A DNA stretch of 64,000 nt from Palsa-1150 sp964531095 (GTDB lineage Bacteria > Myxococcota_A > Polyangia > Polyangiales > Polyangiaceae): positions 1 to 64,000 of the forward strand of contig CAZHED010000004.1 of NCBI GenBank assembly GCA_964531095.1. The letters are read 5' to 3'. The translations under genes and the position numbers were made by a program. This document shows positions 37,648 through 47,326 of this stretch, in pieces (the stretch's first letter is position 1; the number at the start of each line of letters is the position of its first letter). The notes beneath the pieces were generated by a model, which did not search any database, was not told the DNA's origin, and saw nothing but the letters and a program-made list of their open reading frames with translations.

Positions 37648-37815
37648 GCAGGAGCGGCAGCATCCCCGACGACGCCACTCACGCCGCCGCGCTCGAACGC
37701 GCCGCACGCTGGATCCGCCAGCTCCGACGTCGCCTTTCCCTCTTTTCCTGCGCTGCCGTGCCGAGGGAATGGCCCCACCCGGTCCAGTGGTTATTCTTAC
37801 GAGTAGGTGGCGACC

Positions 37816-38538
37816 ATGAAGGCGTTTCTGATGATGGCGCTTTGCGGCTCGGCAGCGCTGCTGACGTCTGCGAACGGATTGGCTCAGAGCGAGCCGTGGT
37901 GGAACGGCGCGCCGGACGCCCCTGCGCAGAAGGCCCCTGCGCAGCAGACGCCTCCGCCGTTGCCGTCGCCCTCCGTGGAGGCGCAACCGCAGCCCCCGCC
38001 GCCCCCGCAAGCCGAGCCGCCGCAAGAGCCGGCCCCGTCAGCGCCGCCCACCACGGTGGACTCACAACAGCAACCTCCGCCTGCCCCGCAAGCCGAACCG
38101 CCGCAATACCCGCCCGTCCCGCAGGTCACCGAACAGATGGCTGCACAAGGGGAGTGGGTTTACACGGCGCAAGACGGCTGGTTGTGGGTGCCGTACGGAT
38201 CAAGCACGACAAGTGTCGGCGTCGCGCCATACGTCTACCTCTTCGCTCCGTCCTACGGTTGGAGGTGGTTCGTGTCGCCTTGGGGCCTCGGCCCCTTCCA
38301 CTACGGGGCGTGGGGGTGGGGTCCGCGGTGGGGGTATGGCTACGCGCCTCCGCGTGGCTTGGGCGGATTTCACTACTCGCCGCGCGTCGGGGGCCACGGC
38401 GGCTATATGCCGCATGCCTATGGCGGAAGCGCTGGCGTGCACGTAGCGGCGCCCGGCCACGTTGGCGGAGCCGCCCGCGGGTTCGGGGGCGGCCACGTGG
38501 GTGGCGGGCATTTTGGCGGCGGCGGCCATCATCGGTAA
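37816..38538 (+). CDS. Exported Pro/Gln-rich protein with Trp/Gly/His-rich C-terminus
   Basis: This 240-residue protein has a signal peptide ending near NGLAQ. About 90 residues of Pro/Gln/Ala-rich sequence follow. A compact Trp/Tyr-rich domain comes next (GEWVYTAQDGWLWVPYG, YGWRWFVSPWGLGP), similar to the small YXWV-type repeats of DUF6600-like proteins. The tail is Gly/His-rich (GGGHVGGGHFGGGGHH) and might bind metal. A GTG nine bases upstream (37807) is an alternative start. Probably an envelope or secreted structural protein. Confidence 0.75.
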   Translation: MKAFLMMALCGSAALLTSANGLAQSEPWWNGAPDAPAQKAPAQQTPPPLPSPSVEAQPQPPPPPQAEPPQEPAPSAPPTTVDSQQQPPPAPQAEPPQYPPVPQVTEQMAAQGEWVYTAQDGWLWVPYGSSTTSVGVAPYVYLFAPSYGWRWFVSPWGLGPFHYGAWGWGPRWGYGYAPPRGLGGFHYSPRVGGHGGYMPHAYGGSAGVHVAAPGHVGGAARGFGGGHVGGGHFGGGGHHR

Positions 38539-38599
38539 TTCGCAGGGAATACGCACCGCACAAGACCACCGCTGTCATGGCCGGCCTGTCCCGCAGGCG

Positions 38600-38640
38600 G
38601 GGTCCTTGACCCGGCGCTGCCAATGCGATGGCAAGGACCC
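38600..38640 (+). terminator. Hairpin downstream of the Pro-rich gene
   Basis: GGGTCCTTG (38600-38608) and CAAGGACCC (38632-38640) form a perfect 9-bp stem about 60 nt after the stop codon. The loop can form a second small stem. No T-run follows. It lies between convergent genes and could stop transcription from either side. Confidence 0.4.
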
Positions 38641-38687
38641 ATGAAGACGGCGAAGGCGCTCGGGGAGTGGGCAGAGAGCCCGTTCCG

Positions 38688-39086
38688 TCATTGCCCGAGC
38701 GCGTGCGCGAGCAGCGCCGTCAATGCCAGGCCGACGGCCGTCACGGTAAACCCGACGACATAGACGATCGCCGCGCTCGGCGCCCCGACTTCACCGCGCT
38801 CGATGGCCCGTTTCACCCGCCAGAAGCGAAGCGTCGCCGCGAGGCTCGACAGCACCCCGATCGCGACGAGGGCGACGCCCGCCCACGGCGACCCGAGCGC
38901 CTGTGCCGCGGTTGCGCTCGCGTGCTCGGCGCCGGCCAGCTCCCGCAGGAAAACACCGAAGCGCGCAATCGCGAACCCGAACCCCATCAGCGCGAGCGCC
39001 GTGCGCACCCACGCCAGGAGCGTGCGCTCGTTCGCCTGGTGAATGCGGAGCGTCTCCTCGGGGGCCCGTTCGCGTCCCGTCGTCAC
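38688..39086 (-). CDS. DUF202 (YidH-like) inner-membrane protein
   Basis: This 132-residue protein has the DUF202 signature NERTLLAWVRTALALMGFGF at the first helix and three transmembrane helices in total. The charged N-terminus and the loop RFWRVKRAIERG match the family. The function of DUF202 is unknown. It is divergent from the gene at 39300, and a G-rich tract lies between them. Confidence 0.9.
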   Translation of the reverse strand: MTTGRERAPEETLRIHQANERTLLAWVRTALALMGFGFAIARFGVFLRELAGAEHASATAAQALGSPWAGVALVAIGVLSSLAATLRFWRVKRAIERGEVGAPSAAIVYVVGFTVTAVGLALTALLAHALGQ

Positions 39087-39234
39087 GAGGGCACTCTCTC
39101 ATTCCTTCGCGAGCGCGATCCACATCTCGGTCTCGTCGATCGCCGCGCCGATGATGCCCGCTTGTCCATGGGCAGCTCCCGTCGTGTTTCACCCCGCGAT
39201 GCAGGCGATGTGCCCGCCTCCGGCCCCGCGTTCT

Positions 39235-39258
39235 CCCTCCTCCCTCCTCCCTCCTCCC
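39235..39258 (-). repeat. Heptamer repeat forming a G-quadruplex motif
   Basis: Four CCC runs at 39235, 39242, 39249 and 39256 are separated by TCCT on the plus strand. The minus strand therefore carries four GGG runs with AGGA loops, a textbook quadruplex pattern. It sits 42-65 bp before the start at 39300 and about 150 bp before the DUF202 start. A regulatory role is possible but unproven. Confidence 0.75.
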
Positions 39259-39299
39259 TCGTCCGTCGGGCAGCCAGTGCGCTAGAGTGATCTCAACCC

Positions 39300-40238
39300 A
39301 TGGACCTCCCGTCCGACGACGCTCTGCGGTCGATTGTCCGTGCGTACGCCCGGTTGCGCGCAGCCCATGGTGAGGCGATCGGATCGCCGGCGCTCGTGCA
39401 GCCGACAGGGGCGTTTTTCCCGGACGAGTTTCGCGGTGACGCGCCGGGCGTCGCCCGGCTTCTCCGCCGGATCATGACGTACGCGCCGGTCGCGGACGAT
39501 CTGCGGCTCGAGCTTGCGTTCGTGGCCCAGGAAGGCGAGCGCTCTGGGGCCGGCTGCGGCTCGGGTGCTTGCGGGTCCGGCGTAGGCCTGCGGCCGGGGG
39601 TGGGCGGCCTGGAGGAGGTGGAGGAGATCGAGGGCGGCTACCGCGTCTACGTCGCAGCTCCCGTCGTCGCCCACGCCGACCTCTTGACTGCCGTCCTGGT
39701 GCGCGCTGTCGGCGCGATCGTGCTCAGCGAGGGCGCAGGGGCGCCCGGCGTCGAAGGCCCAGCACAAGCCGCGGAGATGGCAGCCGTCGCCTGCGGGTTC
39801 GGCGTCTTGCTGGCGAATGGCGCGGCCGTGTGGGCGAAGTCGTGCGGTGGCCTTCGCGTGACCAGCGCGACGGCGCTGACGGTCGAGATAGCGGCCGCTG
39901 CGCTGGCGCTTTTCGTTGCCGTGCACGAAACCAAGGAATCAGAGGCGCGCGCGCACTTGCGCCCGACGCAGCGCGAAGCCTTCGATCTGGCTCTCACATG
40001 GGCTACGTCGAACCCGCTGCTGGTCGAGGCGCTTCGCGACCGCCCCGCCGTCCTCGAGTCCGGCACGTTCGACGTCGAACCGGTGCGCGGGCTGCTCGGG
40101 CGATGGCTGCACAAGCGCAAGCTCGAAAGAGAAATGCGAATCGCGCCCATCGCGGCGAAGCCGGCGCGGTCCGCCGAGCAAGTGCGGCGACTCGAAGAGG
40201 CGCGCGCGCTCGTCGACGAAGTGCTCGGCGTGGAGTGA
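39300..40238 (+). CDS. Hypothetical cytoplasmic protein
   Basis: This 312-residue protein has no signal peptide. The N-terminal half includes a Gly/Cys-rich insertion (CGSGACGSG, two Cys) followed by an acidic stretch GLEEVEEIEGGYRVYVAAP. The middle is an Ala/Val-rich region that could be helical packing or weakly hydrophobic. The last 100 residues are helical and charged, ending in RRLEEARALVDEVLG. The family was not recognised. It is convergent with dinB at 12 bp. Confidence 0.7.
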   Translation: MDLPSDDALRSIVRAYARLRAAHGEAIGSPALVQPTGAFFPDEFRGDAPGVARLLRRIMTYAPVADDLRLELAFVAQEGERSGAGCGSGACGSGVGLRPGVGGLEEVEEIEGGYRVYVAAPVVAHADLLTAVLVRAVGAIVLSEGAGAPGVEGPAQAAEMAAVACGFGVLLANGAAVWAKSCGGLRVTSATALTVEIAAAALALFVAVHETKESEARAHLRPTQREAFDLALTWATSNPLLVEALRDRPAVLESGTFDVEPVRGLLGRWLHKRKLEREMRIAPIAAKPARSAEQVRRLEEARALVDEVLGVE

Positions 40239-40249
40239 GCAGGCGGACC

Positions 40250-41413
<1,164 letters not shown>

Positions 41414-41482
41414 GCGGCTTTAGCCCGCACGGCCGCCGGTCGGCGCAGGGCGATCCGCGGGAGAAGGAGAGAAGGGACGGCG

Positions 41483-42073
41483 ATGCCCGAGGACGCAATC
41501 GAAACGCAGGAGCTCAAAGACAAGCTCGAAGAAATGCAGGAGCATGGCGGGCACGCGGGCAAGCCGGGATCCTGGATCACGCTGCTGTCGTTGTCGACCG
41601 CCATCATCGCCGTGCTCGCGGCGATCGCGGCCCTCGAGTCGGGATCGTACGCCAACGACGCCCTCGTCGAGAAAAACGACGCCGTCCTGCACCAGTCGAA
41701 GGCCGATGACGCCTGGGCGTACTACCAGTCGAAGGGGGTGGAGGCGGCGGTCTACGCAACGCAGGCCGAGGGTACGCAGCGCCCGGAGCTCGCGGCCCGG
41801 TGGCGGGCCGAGGGCGAGCGCGAGAGAACCGAACGAGGAGAGATCCGCAAGACGGCGGAAGAAGAAGAGAAGCAAGTGGCCGACATGGACGCCAAGTCGG
41901 CGCATAGCCTGCACGTGCACCACGACTTCGCAAAGAGCGTGACGATCTTTCAGGTGGCGATCGCCCTTTCGGCCATTGCCGCGCTCACCCGGCGAAAGCC
42001 GATGTGGTGGGTGAGCCTCGGTCTCGGGGCCGTGGGCGCGGCGTTCTTCGCGATGGGGCTCTTCGCGCGGTGA
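41483..42073 (+). CDS. DUF4337 membrane protein
   Basis: This 196-residue protein follows a good AAGGAG site. An acidic/His-rich N-terminus precedes the first helix (WITLLSLSTAIIAVLAAIAA). A long charged coiled coil (about 55-140) with KADDAWAYYQSKGVE follows, then two C-terminal helices. This is the DUF4337 layout. The function of the family is unknown. Confidence 0.88.
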   Translation: MPEDAIETQELKDKLEEMQEHGGHAGKPGSWITLLSLSTAIIAVLAAIAALESGSYANDALVEKNDAVLHQSKADDAWAYYQSKGVEAAVYATQAEGTQRPELAARWRAEGERERTERGEIRKTAEEEEKQVADMDAKSAHSLHVHHDFAKSVTIFQVAIALSAIAALTRRKPMWWVSLGLGAVGAAFFAMGLFAR

Positions 42074-42094
42074 CTCGTCGCCGGCCAAGCTCGC

Positions 42095-42742
42095 CTACGG
42101 GTGATCGAACCGACGTCGAATCCTGTCGTGCACCGCTTGTGCAGTGCGGAAACTGGCGAACGCGAAGAGAGGCGCGACCAGAACGTCGATCGTGTAATGC
42201 ACGTGCTGCCGGAGCAAGCAGGTCGCGACCACGAGCACGCAGGCGAACAGCAGGGGCTTGAGCCTGCGGTCCGGAACCGCCAACAGCAGGAGAAAGAGCG
42301 TCGACGTGTGGCCGGAGAAGAAGAGGTCCCGCGTCAGCAGCTGTCCCGTCCCGACGATCTCGATGATCGGGTCACGCAGCGGGATCATGTCGAACGGGGG
42401 GTCGAACGCCGTGAAGTACATTGCCCCCATGCGGGACACGATCATGACGATGTACGCCTGCAGGGCGACAACGAGCGCCTGGGGATGGGCCGCGAGCGCG
42501 ATGAGGCCGACCGCGATCGCCGTGTAGATCAGAGCAAAGACGAGCCACGTGCAGTCGCGAGGTGCGAAGGCCGACAGCAGCGGATCGGCGAGGTGGACGC
42601 CGGGCCTCTTCTCGACCCACAGGAGGAAGGCGGCGAGCACGCGCAGCGTGAGCACCAGGCTGAGCGGCGTGGCGACGATCTGCACGCGAAGAGATTTGTC
42701 GCTCCAGGCGTCACGCCACCGAGTGCGGAGGGTTTCAGTCAT
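42095..42742 (-). CDS. PAP2-like / sphingomyelin-synthase-like membrane phosphatase
   Basis: This 215-residue protein has about six membrane helices. The motifs DLFFSGHTSTLFLLLLAV and RQHVHYTIDVLVAP supply the His, His and Asp triad of the PAP2_C branch, which includes sphingomyelin synthases and lipid phosphatases. It probably acts on a lipid phosphate or transfers a headgroup in the inner membrane. The substrate is unknown. It is convergent with the DUF4337 gene. Confidence 0.85.
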   Translation of the reverse strand: MTETLRTRWRDAWSDKSLRVQIVATPLSLVLTLRVLAAFLLWVEKRPGVHLADPLLSAFAPRDCTWLVFALIYTAIAVGLIALAAHPQALVVALQAYIVMIVSRMGAMYFTAFDPPFDMIPLRDPIIEIVGTGQLLTRDLFFSGHTSTLFLLLLAVPDRRLKPLLFACVLVVATCLLRQHVHYTIDVLVAPLFAFASFRTAQAVHDRIRRRFDHP

Positions 42743-42967
42743 CGCGCGCGAGGGGGTACCGATCCCCGCCACAGCCGCTCACTCTGCCACGGACGGCCGG
42801 GGCGAGGCGAGCCTCCTTCCGGCGTCCCCGCTCCGTCTGGCGCGCAACGGTTCGAGGCAGGGCGCCATCAGACTCGCCGTGAGCGCGCCACCGCGGGCGG
42901 CTACGGTCGTGCTGTCGAGGCCTCGCGCTGAGTGCTCGCGGACGGCCAATCTGCGCGCCGAGGGTTC

Positions 42968-43825
42968 ATGCAAGGCAAGACGGTGCTCGTGACGGGGGCG
43001 AATCAGGGCGTCGGCAAGGCCACGGCCGCGGCGCTCTCCCGGCAGGGCGCACGCGTAACGATCGTCGCTCGCAATGCGGACAAGGGGCGCGCGGCGGTCG
43101 CGGACATCGAAGCTGCCTCAGGCGCTCGTGGAGCGACGGACCTGATCGTGGCGGACCTCTCGTCGCAAGCCGACGTCAGGCGCGTCGCCGCGGAGTTCAA
43201 GGCTCGCCAGACGCGCCTCGACGTCCTGGTCAACAACGCCGGGGTCTTCGTTCCGAAGCGCCGCGTGACCCCGGATGGTCTGGAAGAGACGTTCGCGGTC
43301 AACCATTTGGCGTACTTCCTCCTCACCCACCAGCTCTTGGATCTGCTGAAGGCGAGCGCGCCCGCCCGCGTCGTGAACGTGAGCTCCGACGCCCATCGTC
43401 ACGCAAAGATGGACTGGGAAGACCTGCAATTCGCGAATCAACGCTACAGCGGATGGCGCGCCTACTGCCAATCGAAGCTGGCCAACGTGCTCTTCACGCA
43501 TGAGCTCGCGCGGCGCCTCGATGGCAGCCAGGTGACGGTGAACGCGGCGCATCCTGGAGTCGTCGCGTCCGGCTTCGGGCGCACGTATCCGGGGCCGATG
43601 GGTGTCCTGTACGCGCTCGCCGGCGCTTTCATGCTCACCCCGGAACAGGGCGCGAAGACCAGCGTGTATCTGGCGTCGTCGAGCAAGGTCGATGGCGTCA
43701 CGGGCAAGTATTTCTCCCGTTGCAAGGAGACGAGGTCGAGCAAACTCTCGTACTGCGAGGCGTCGCAGCGAAAGCTGTGGGCGTTGAGTGACGAGATGGT
43801 CGGCAGGCGTGGCAATGGGGTCTGA
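42968..43825 (+). CDS. Short-chain dehydrogenase/reductase, retinol-dehydrogenase-like
   Basis: This 285-residue protein has the NAD(P) motif TGANQGVG, the DLSS Asp, NNAGVF, the catalytic Ser in NVSSDAH and YCQSK with the Tyr/Lys pair. After the core comes the AHPGVVASG motif. Arg after VAR (VARNADKGR) suggests NADPH use. The C-terminal tail with KETRSSKLSYCE resembles retinol or WW-domain oxidoreductase types. The substrate is unknown. Confidence 0.92.
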   Translation: MQGKTVLVTGANQGVGKATAAALSRQGARVTIVARNADKGRAAVADIEAASGARGATDLIVADLSSQADVRRVAAEFKARQTRLDVLVNNAGVFVPKRRVTPDGLEETFAVNHLAYFLLTHQLLDLLKASAPARVVNVSSDAHRHAKMDWEDLQFANQRYSGWRAYCQSKLANVLFTHELARRLDGSQVTVNAAHPGVVASGFGRTYPGPMGVLYALAGAFMLTPEQGAKTSVYLASSSKVDGVTGKYFSRCKETRSSKLSYCEASQRKLWALSDEMVGRRGNGV

Positions 43826-43871
43826 CGAATTTGTTGCGCCCTCGTCGGCCATGCTCGGCTAAGACGGACGC

Positions 43872-44195
43872 ATGCGATCTGTCGTCGGTCTCGAGCTGGT
43901 TGAAACAGGACGGAACGGCGTTGTCGGGGCGACGCGCGCGCGTCTCGCGTGGCGTGGCGTCCCCATCGCCGTCATCGCTTGCGCTGCGCTCGTGGCCTGC
44001 AACCAAAACGCCGCGTCGAGCAACGAAGGCCGGGAGACGCACATGGGCGACATCCGGGCGGCGCTGCCCGCTACCGCGGAGTCCGCCGCTCCGGCTCCGC
44101 CGGTCGCAGCGCCCGCGGCGGCTCCAGCGGCTCCCGGGTCGGCGAGCGCACCCACCCCCTCGCCGGATACACCCGCGAAAGGAGAGAAGCCGTGA
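43872..44195 (+). CDS. Small lipoprotein with Ala/Pro-rich tail
   Basis: This 107-residue protein has a hydrophobic segment VPIAVIACAALVAC ending in a lipobox (Cys near 43). The remaining 64 residues are low-complexity Ala/Pro/Ser with a short charged patch. The long N-terminus before the leader suggests that the real start may be later, but there is no better ATG or GTG with a ribosome site. No function can be assigned. Confidence 0.6.
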   Translation: MRSVVGLELVETGRNGVVGATRARLAWRGVPIAVIACAALVACNQNAASSNEGRETHMGDIRAALPATAESAAPAPPVAAPAAAPAAPGSASAPTPSPDTPAKGEKP

Positions 44196-44235
44196 AGCGC
44201 GTTCTCAGGATGCTTGACCCGCGGGGCCTCGGTGC

Positions 44236-44326
44236 GCGGGGCATTGCCGATCGGGGCTGACTCCCCTGGCCAGACGCCTGCCGCCCCCCGCGGTTGCATC
44301 GGACCACGGGACGAGGCAATGCCCGC
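44236..44326. terminator. Long imperfect inverted repeat between convergent genes
   Basis: GCGGGGCATTGCC (44236-44248) pairs with GGCAATGCCCGC (44315-44326) apart from one unpaired base, leaving a 66-nt GC-rich loop. The right arm touches the stop codon of the peroxiredoxin gene. It does not resemble the TAGAAG elements in sequence. A bidirectional terminator is the likely role. Confidence 0.45.
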
Positions 44327-44964
44327 TACTTGTTCGGTTGCGGCGTGATGCGAAGGTACGGCCGGAGTGCCGTGTACCCTTTCGGAAACTTCTGCTTGAT
44401 CACTTCGGGGTCCTGTAGCGACGGAACGATGATCACGTCCTGCCCGTCCTTCCAGTTCGCCGGCGTGGCCACCGAGTGGCTGTCGGTGAGCTGGAGCGAG
44501 TCGACTACCCGCAAGATCTCGTCGAAGTTTCGTCCCGTGCTCGCGGGATACGTGATCATGAGGCGGATCTTCTTGTTCGGATCGATGACGAAGACCGAGC
44601 GCACGGTCAGCGTATCGTTCGCGCTCGGGTGAATCATGCCGTACAGGTTCGAGACTTTGCGGTCGGGATCGCCAAGGATCGGGTAATTGAGCTTCGCCTT
44701 TTGGGTCTCTTCGATGTCGGCCGTCCACTTCTTGTGGGACGCCACGTCGTCGACGCTCACGGCGAGCACTTTCACGTTGCGCTTGTCGAACTCGGGCTTG
44801 AGCTTCGCTACGGCGCCCAGCTCGGTCGTGCACACGGGGGTGAAGTCTTTGGGGTGCGAAAAGAGGATGCCCCACGATTTGCCCAGCCACTCGTGGAGGT
44901 GAATCGGCCCTTCGGTGGAGTCTTGCGTGAAGTCGGGGGCGATATCGCCGAGCTGAATGCCCAT
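44326..44964 (-). CDS. 1-Cys peroxiredoxin (Prx6/AhpC-TSA family)
   Basis: This 212-residue protein has the peroxidatic motif HPKDFTPVCTTELG and the long C-terminal dimerisation part NWKDGQDVIIVPSL that marks the Prx6 branch. No resolving Cys is present. It reduces H2O2 and organic peroxides with an external thiol. The ATG at 44964 follows an AGGAGAGG site. A longer in-frame ORF upstream is spurious. Confidence 0.95.
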   Translation of the reverse strand: MGIQLGDIAPDFTQDSTEGPIHLHEWLGKSWGILFSHPKDFTPVCTTELGAVAKLKPEFDKRNVKVLAVSVDDVASHKKWTADIEETQKAKLNYPILGDPDRKVSNLYGMIHPSANDTLTVRSVFVIDPNKKIRLMITYPASTGRNFDEILRVVDSLQLTDSHSVATPANWKDGQDVIIVPSLQDPEVIKQKFPKGYTALRPYLRITPQPNK

Positions 44965-45135
44965 AGGAGCCTCTCCTGTCGTTTTCGGTGGCGCAGATCC
45001 TATGTCCGCCAAAGCGAACGTCAAGGGACGAGCGGCGGTGCGCGCACCGGTGGTTGAATTTGCCGGCCGTTTGGTCGGGAGGCGTCCTGTGCGATGATCG
45101 GTCCGCCGTCCGGCGGAAGGAGAGGGGATGCCGAC

Positions 45136-45894
45136 ATGACAACGGGGAGCATCAATCCGTACGAGCCGCCGAAGGTGGAAATGACGGTCGTTCGCCCCGC
45201 CGGGCCGGACGGGGCCATCGAAGCCGGCCTCGCCGGTCACTACGAGTTCGAGATCGGCGAGGTGATGAGCGAGGCCTGGGGGCTGACGAAGGGCTTCAAA
45301 GGTTCGTTCTGGGGAGCCATCGTCCTCATCGGATTGGTCCAGCGCGTGGCGACCTGGGGCATTCTGGCGGCGCTCGGCCAGGACCACATCGTCTGGAGGA
45401 TAGGCGTCGGAATGCTGGTGGGCGCGCTTACGGCACCGCTCAGTCTGGGGCTGACGATGATGTGCGTGCGGCGGGCCGCGGGGCTCCCGGCGACTTTTTC
45501 GACCGCGTTCGCCTACTTCGACAAGGCCGGTCCCGCGATCGCGGTGGGGCTTCTCACGTCCCTCTTCACCGGCGTGGGCCTCGTCGTTCTGATCGTCCCC
45601 GGCGTCTACTTGATGGTCGCGTACACGATGGCCCAGCCGCTCATCGGCGATCGCAATCTCGGCGCCTGGCAGGCGCTCGAGACATCCCGCAGAGCGGTCT
45701 CTCACGAGTGGTTTCGACTCGCGGGCCTCTTGTTCGTGGTCGGCCTCTTGACCGGGCTCTCCGCGCTGGCTGGCGTGATTCCCGTCATCTGGACGCTGCC
45801 ATGGGCGATGCTCGTTCTCGGCGTGATCTACCGCCGCATTTTCGGGGTCGCCGCTGCGTCCGATCCCGCGCGCATCGGCTCGGTCGCGCCATGA
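45136..45894 (+). CDS. Polytopic membrane protein of unknown function
   Basis: This 252-residue protein starts with INPYEPPKVE, a cytoplasmic leader seen in membrane proteins with a DUF975-like or glycerophosphodiesterase-membrane-like core. About five to six helices follow, with the conserved-looking motif AYTMAQPLIGDRNLGAWQAL before a charged ETSRRAVSHEW segment. That segment is typical of the family. An ATG at 45094 is an alternative start, but the GGAAGGAG site fits 45136 better. The function is unknown. Confidence 0.75.
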   Translation: MTTGSINPYEPPKVEMTVVRPAGPDGAIEAGLAGHYEFEIGEVMSEAWGLTKGFKGSFWGAIVLIGLVQRVATWGILAALGQDHIVWRIGVGMLVGALTAPLSLGLTMMCVRRAAGLPATFSTAFAYFDKAGPAIAVGLLTSLFTGVGLVVLIVPGVYLMVAYTMAQPLIGDRNLGAWQALETSRRAVSHEWFRLAGLLFVVGLLTGLSALAGVIPVIWTLPWAMLVLGVIYRRIFGVAAASDPARIGSVAP

Positions 45895-45961
45895 CGGAAA
45901 CGTCGCGCCGGGCGCTCGGGTCCCTTGGCGCCGCGACGGTTCCTCACTACCTTGCGTCGCC

Positions 45962-47326
45962 ATGCGCTCCGTCGTGCTGTCCCTCGCCGCCCTCGCAGCG
46001 GCAGCCCTTGCTTCGCCAGCCCAGGCCGATCTGAAGGGCGACCTGAGCATCCCGTTCACGAAGACGACTCTCCCGAACGGCATGGTCGTCATCCTGAGCG
46101 AGGATCACGCCGTGCCCCAAATGGCGGTCAACGTCTCGTACAGCGTCGGGTCGCGCATGGAGCCCCTCGGCAGAACGGGCTTCGCGCACCTCTTCGAGCA
46201 CTTGATGTTCATGGGAACGCGACGCGCCCCTACCAAAGCCTTCGACGGCTGGATGGAAGAAGCCGGCGGGCGCAACAACGCGTGGACCGCCGAGGACCGA
46301 ACCGACTACTTCGACATCGCCCCGCCCACGGCGCTCCCTCTCTTGCTGTGGCTCGAGGCCGATCGGATGCGCGACCTCGGGCCTCTCATCGACAAGGAGA
46401 AGCTCGATCTGCAGCGCAACGTCGTGAGAAACGAGCGCCGACAGAGCATCGAGAATCGGCCGTACGGCGTCGAAGAGCTCGAGCTCCCGAAGTTGCTCTG
46501 GCCGGAGGGCCACCCATACCACCACCCGGTCATCGGCTCGCATCAAGACCTCGAGGCCGCCACCGTTTCGGACGTCCAGCAGTTCTTCGCGACGTGGTAC
46601 GACCCGTCGAACGCGTCGCTGGTCGTCGCCGGCGACTTCGACGCGGCGAAGGCGAGAGAGCTCATCGACAAGTGGTTCGGCAGCCTCGCCAGCCACGGCA
46701 AGGCCGTCGATCCCGGGGCGCCGGGCTTCACCGACGAGAAGTCCACGTTGACCAGCGTCGTCCGCGAGACGGTCCCGGACAACGTCGAGCTGTCGAAAGT
46801 GACCCTCGCGTGGCAGTCGCCACGCCACTTCGGCCCGGGCGATGCCGAGCTGGATCTGGTCGCGAGCGTCCTTACGAACGGCAAGGCGAGCCGCCTGTAC
46901 AAGTCGCTCGTCTACGAGCAGAAGATCGCACAGAGTGTTTCGGCGTCGCAGCAGAGTCATGCGCTCGCCTCCGAGTTCGTCGTCGAAGCCACGGTTCGTC
47001 CGGGGGTCGACCCGGCCAAGGTGGAGAAGGCCATCTTCGATCAGCTCGCCAAAGTGCGTGCGCAAGAAGTGACCGGCGAGGAGCTCGAGCGCGCGCGCAA
47101 CGAGTACGAGATGAGCTTCGTCGACGGGCTCCAGGGGGTTCCGGCGCGCGCCTCGCTGCTCAACCTGTACCAGGCCGAGCTCGGCGATCCGGGCTTCGTG
47201 CAGCGCGATCTCGATCGGTACCGGCACGCGACGGCGGCCGATCTGCTCTCGTACGCCAAGAAGGTCCTTTTGCCCGACGCGGTCGTCGTCCTCACCATCG
47301 TTCCGAAGAAGGAAGCCAGGCGATGA
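45962..47326 (+). CDS. M16 zinc peptidase, catalytic subunit
   Basis: This 454-residue exported protein has a signal peptide ending near PAQA. The inverted zinc motif HLFEH is at 76-80, and the third ligand is probably Glu158 in VVRNERRQ. The rest has the two-domain M16 clam-shell plan with PYGVEELELPKLLWPEGHPY. It should cut peptides in the periplasm together with the next protein. Its stop overlaps the partner's start (ATGA). Confidence 0.93.
   Translation: MRSVVLSLAALAAAALASPAQADLKGDLSIPFTKTTLPNGMVVILSEDHAVPQMAVNVSYSVGSRMEPLGRTGFAHLFEHLMFMGTRRAPTKAFDGWMEEAGGRNNAWTAEDRTDYFDIAPPTALPLLLWLEADRMRDLGPLIDKEKLDLQRNVVRNERRQSIENRPYGVEELELPKLLWPEGHPYHHPVIGSHQDLEAATVSDVQQFFATWYDPSNASLVVAGDFDAAKARELIDKWFGSLASHGKAVDPGAPGFTDEKSTLTSVVRETVPDNVELSKVTLAWQSPRHFGPGDAELDLVASVLTNGKASRLYKSLVYEQKIAQSVSASQQSHALASEFVVEATVRPGVDPAKVEKAIFDQLAKVRAQEVTGEELERARNEYEMSFVDGLQGVPARASLLNLYQAELGDPGFVQRDLDRYRHATAADLLSYAKKVLLPDAVVVLTIVPKKEARR

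Noticed and set aside
38641..39290. 220-codon plus-strand frame at 38628
   Set aside because: It is antisense to the DUF202 gene, has an Arg/His-rich random composition, and runs through the heptamer repeat.
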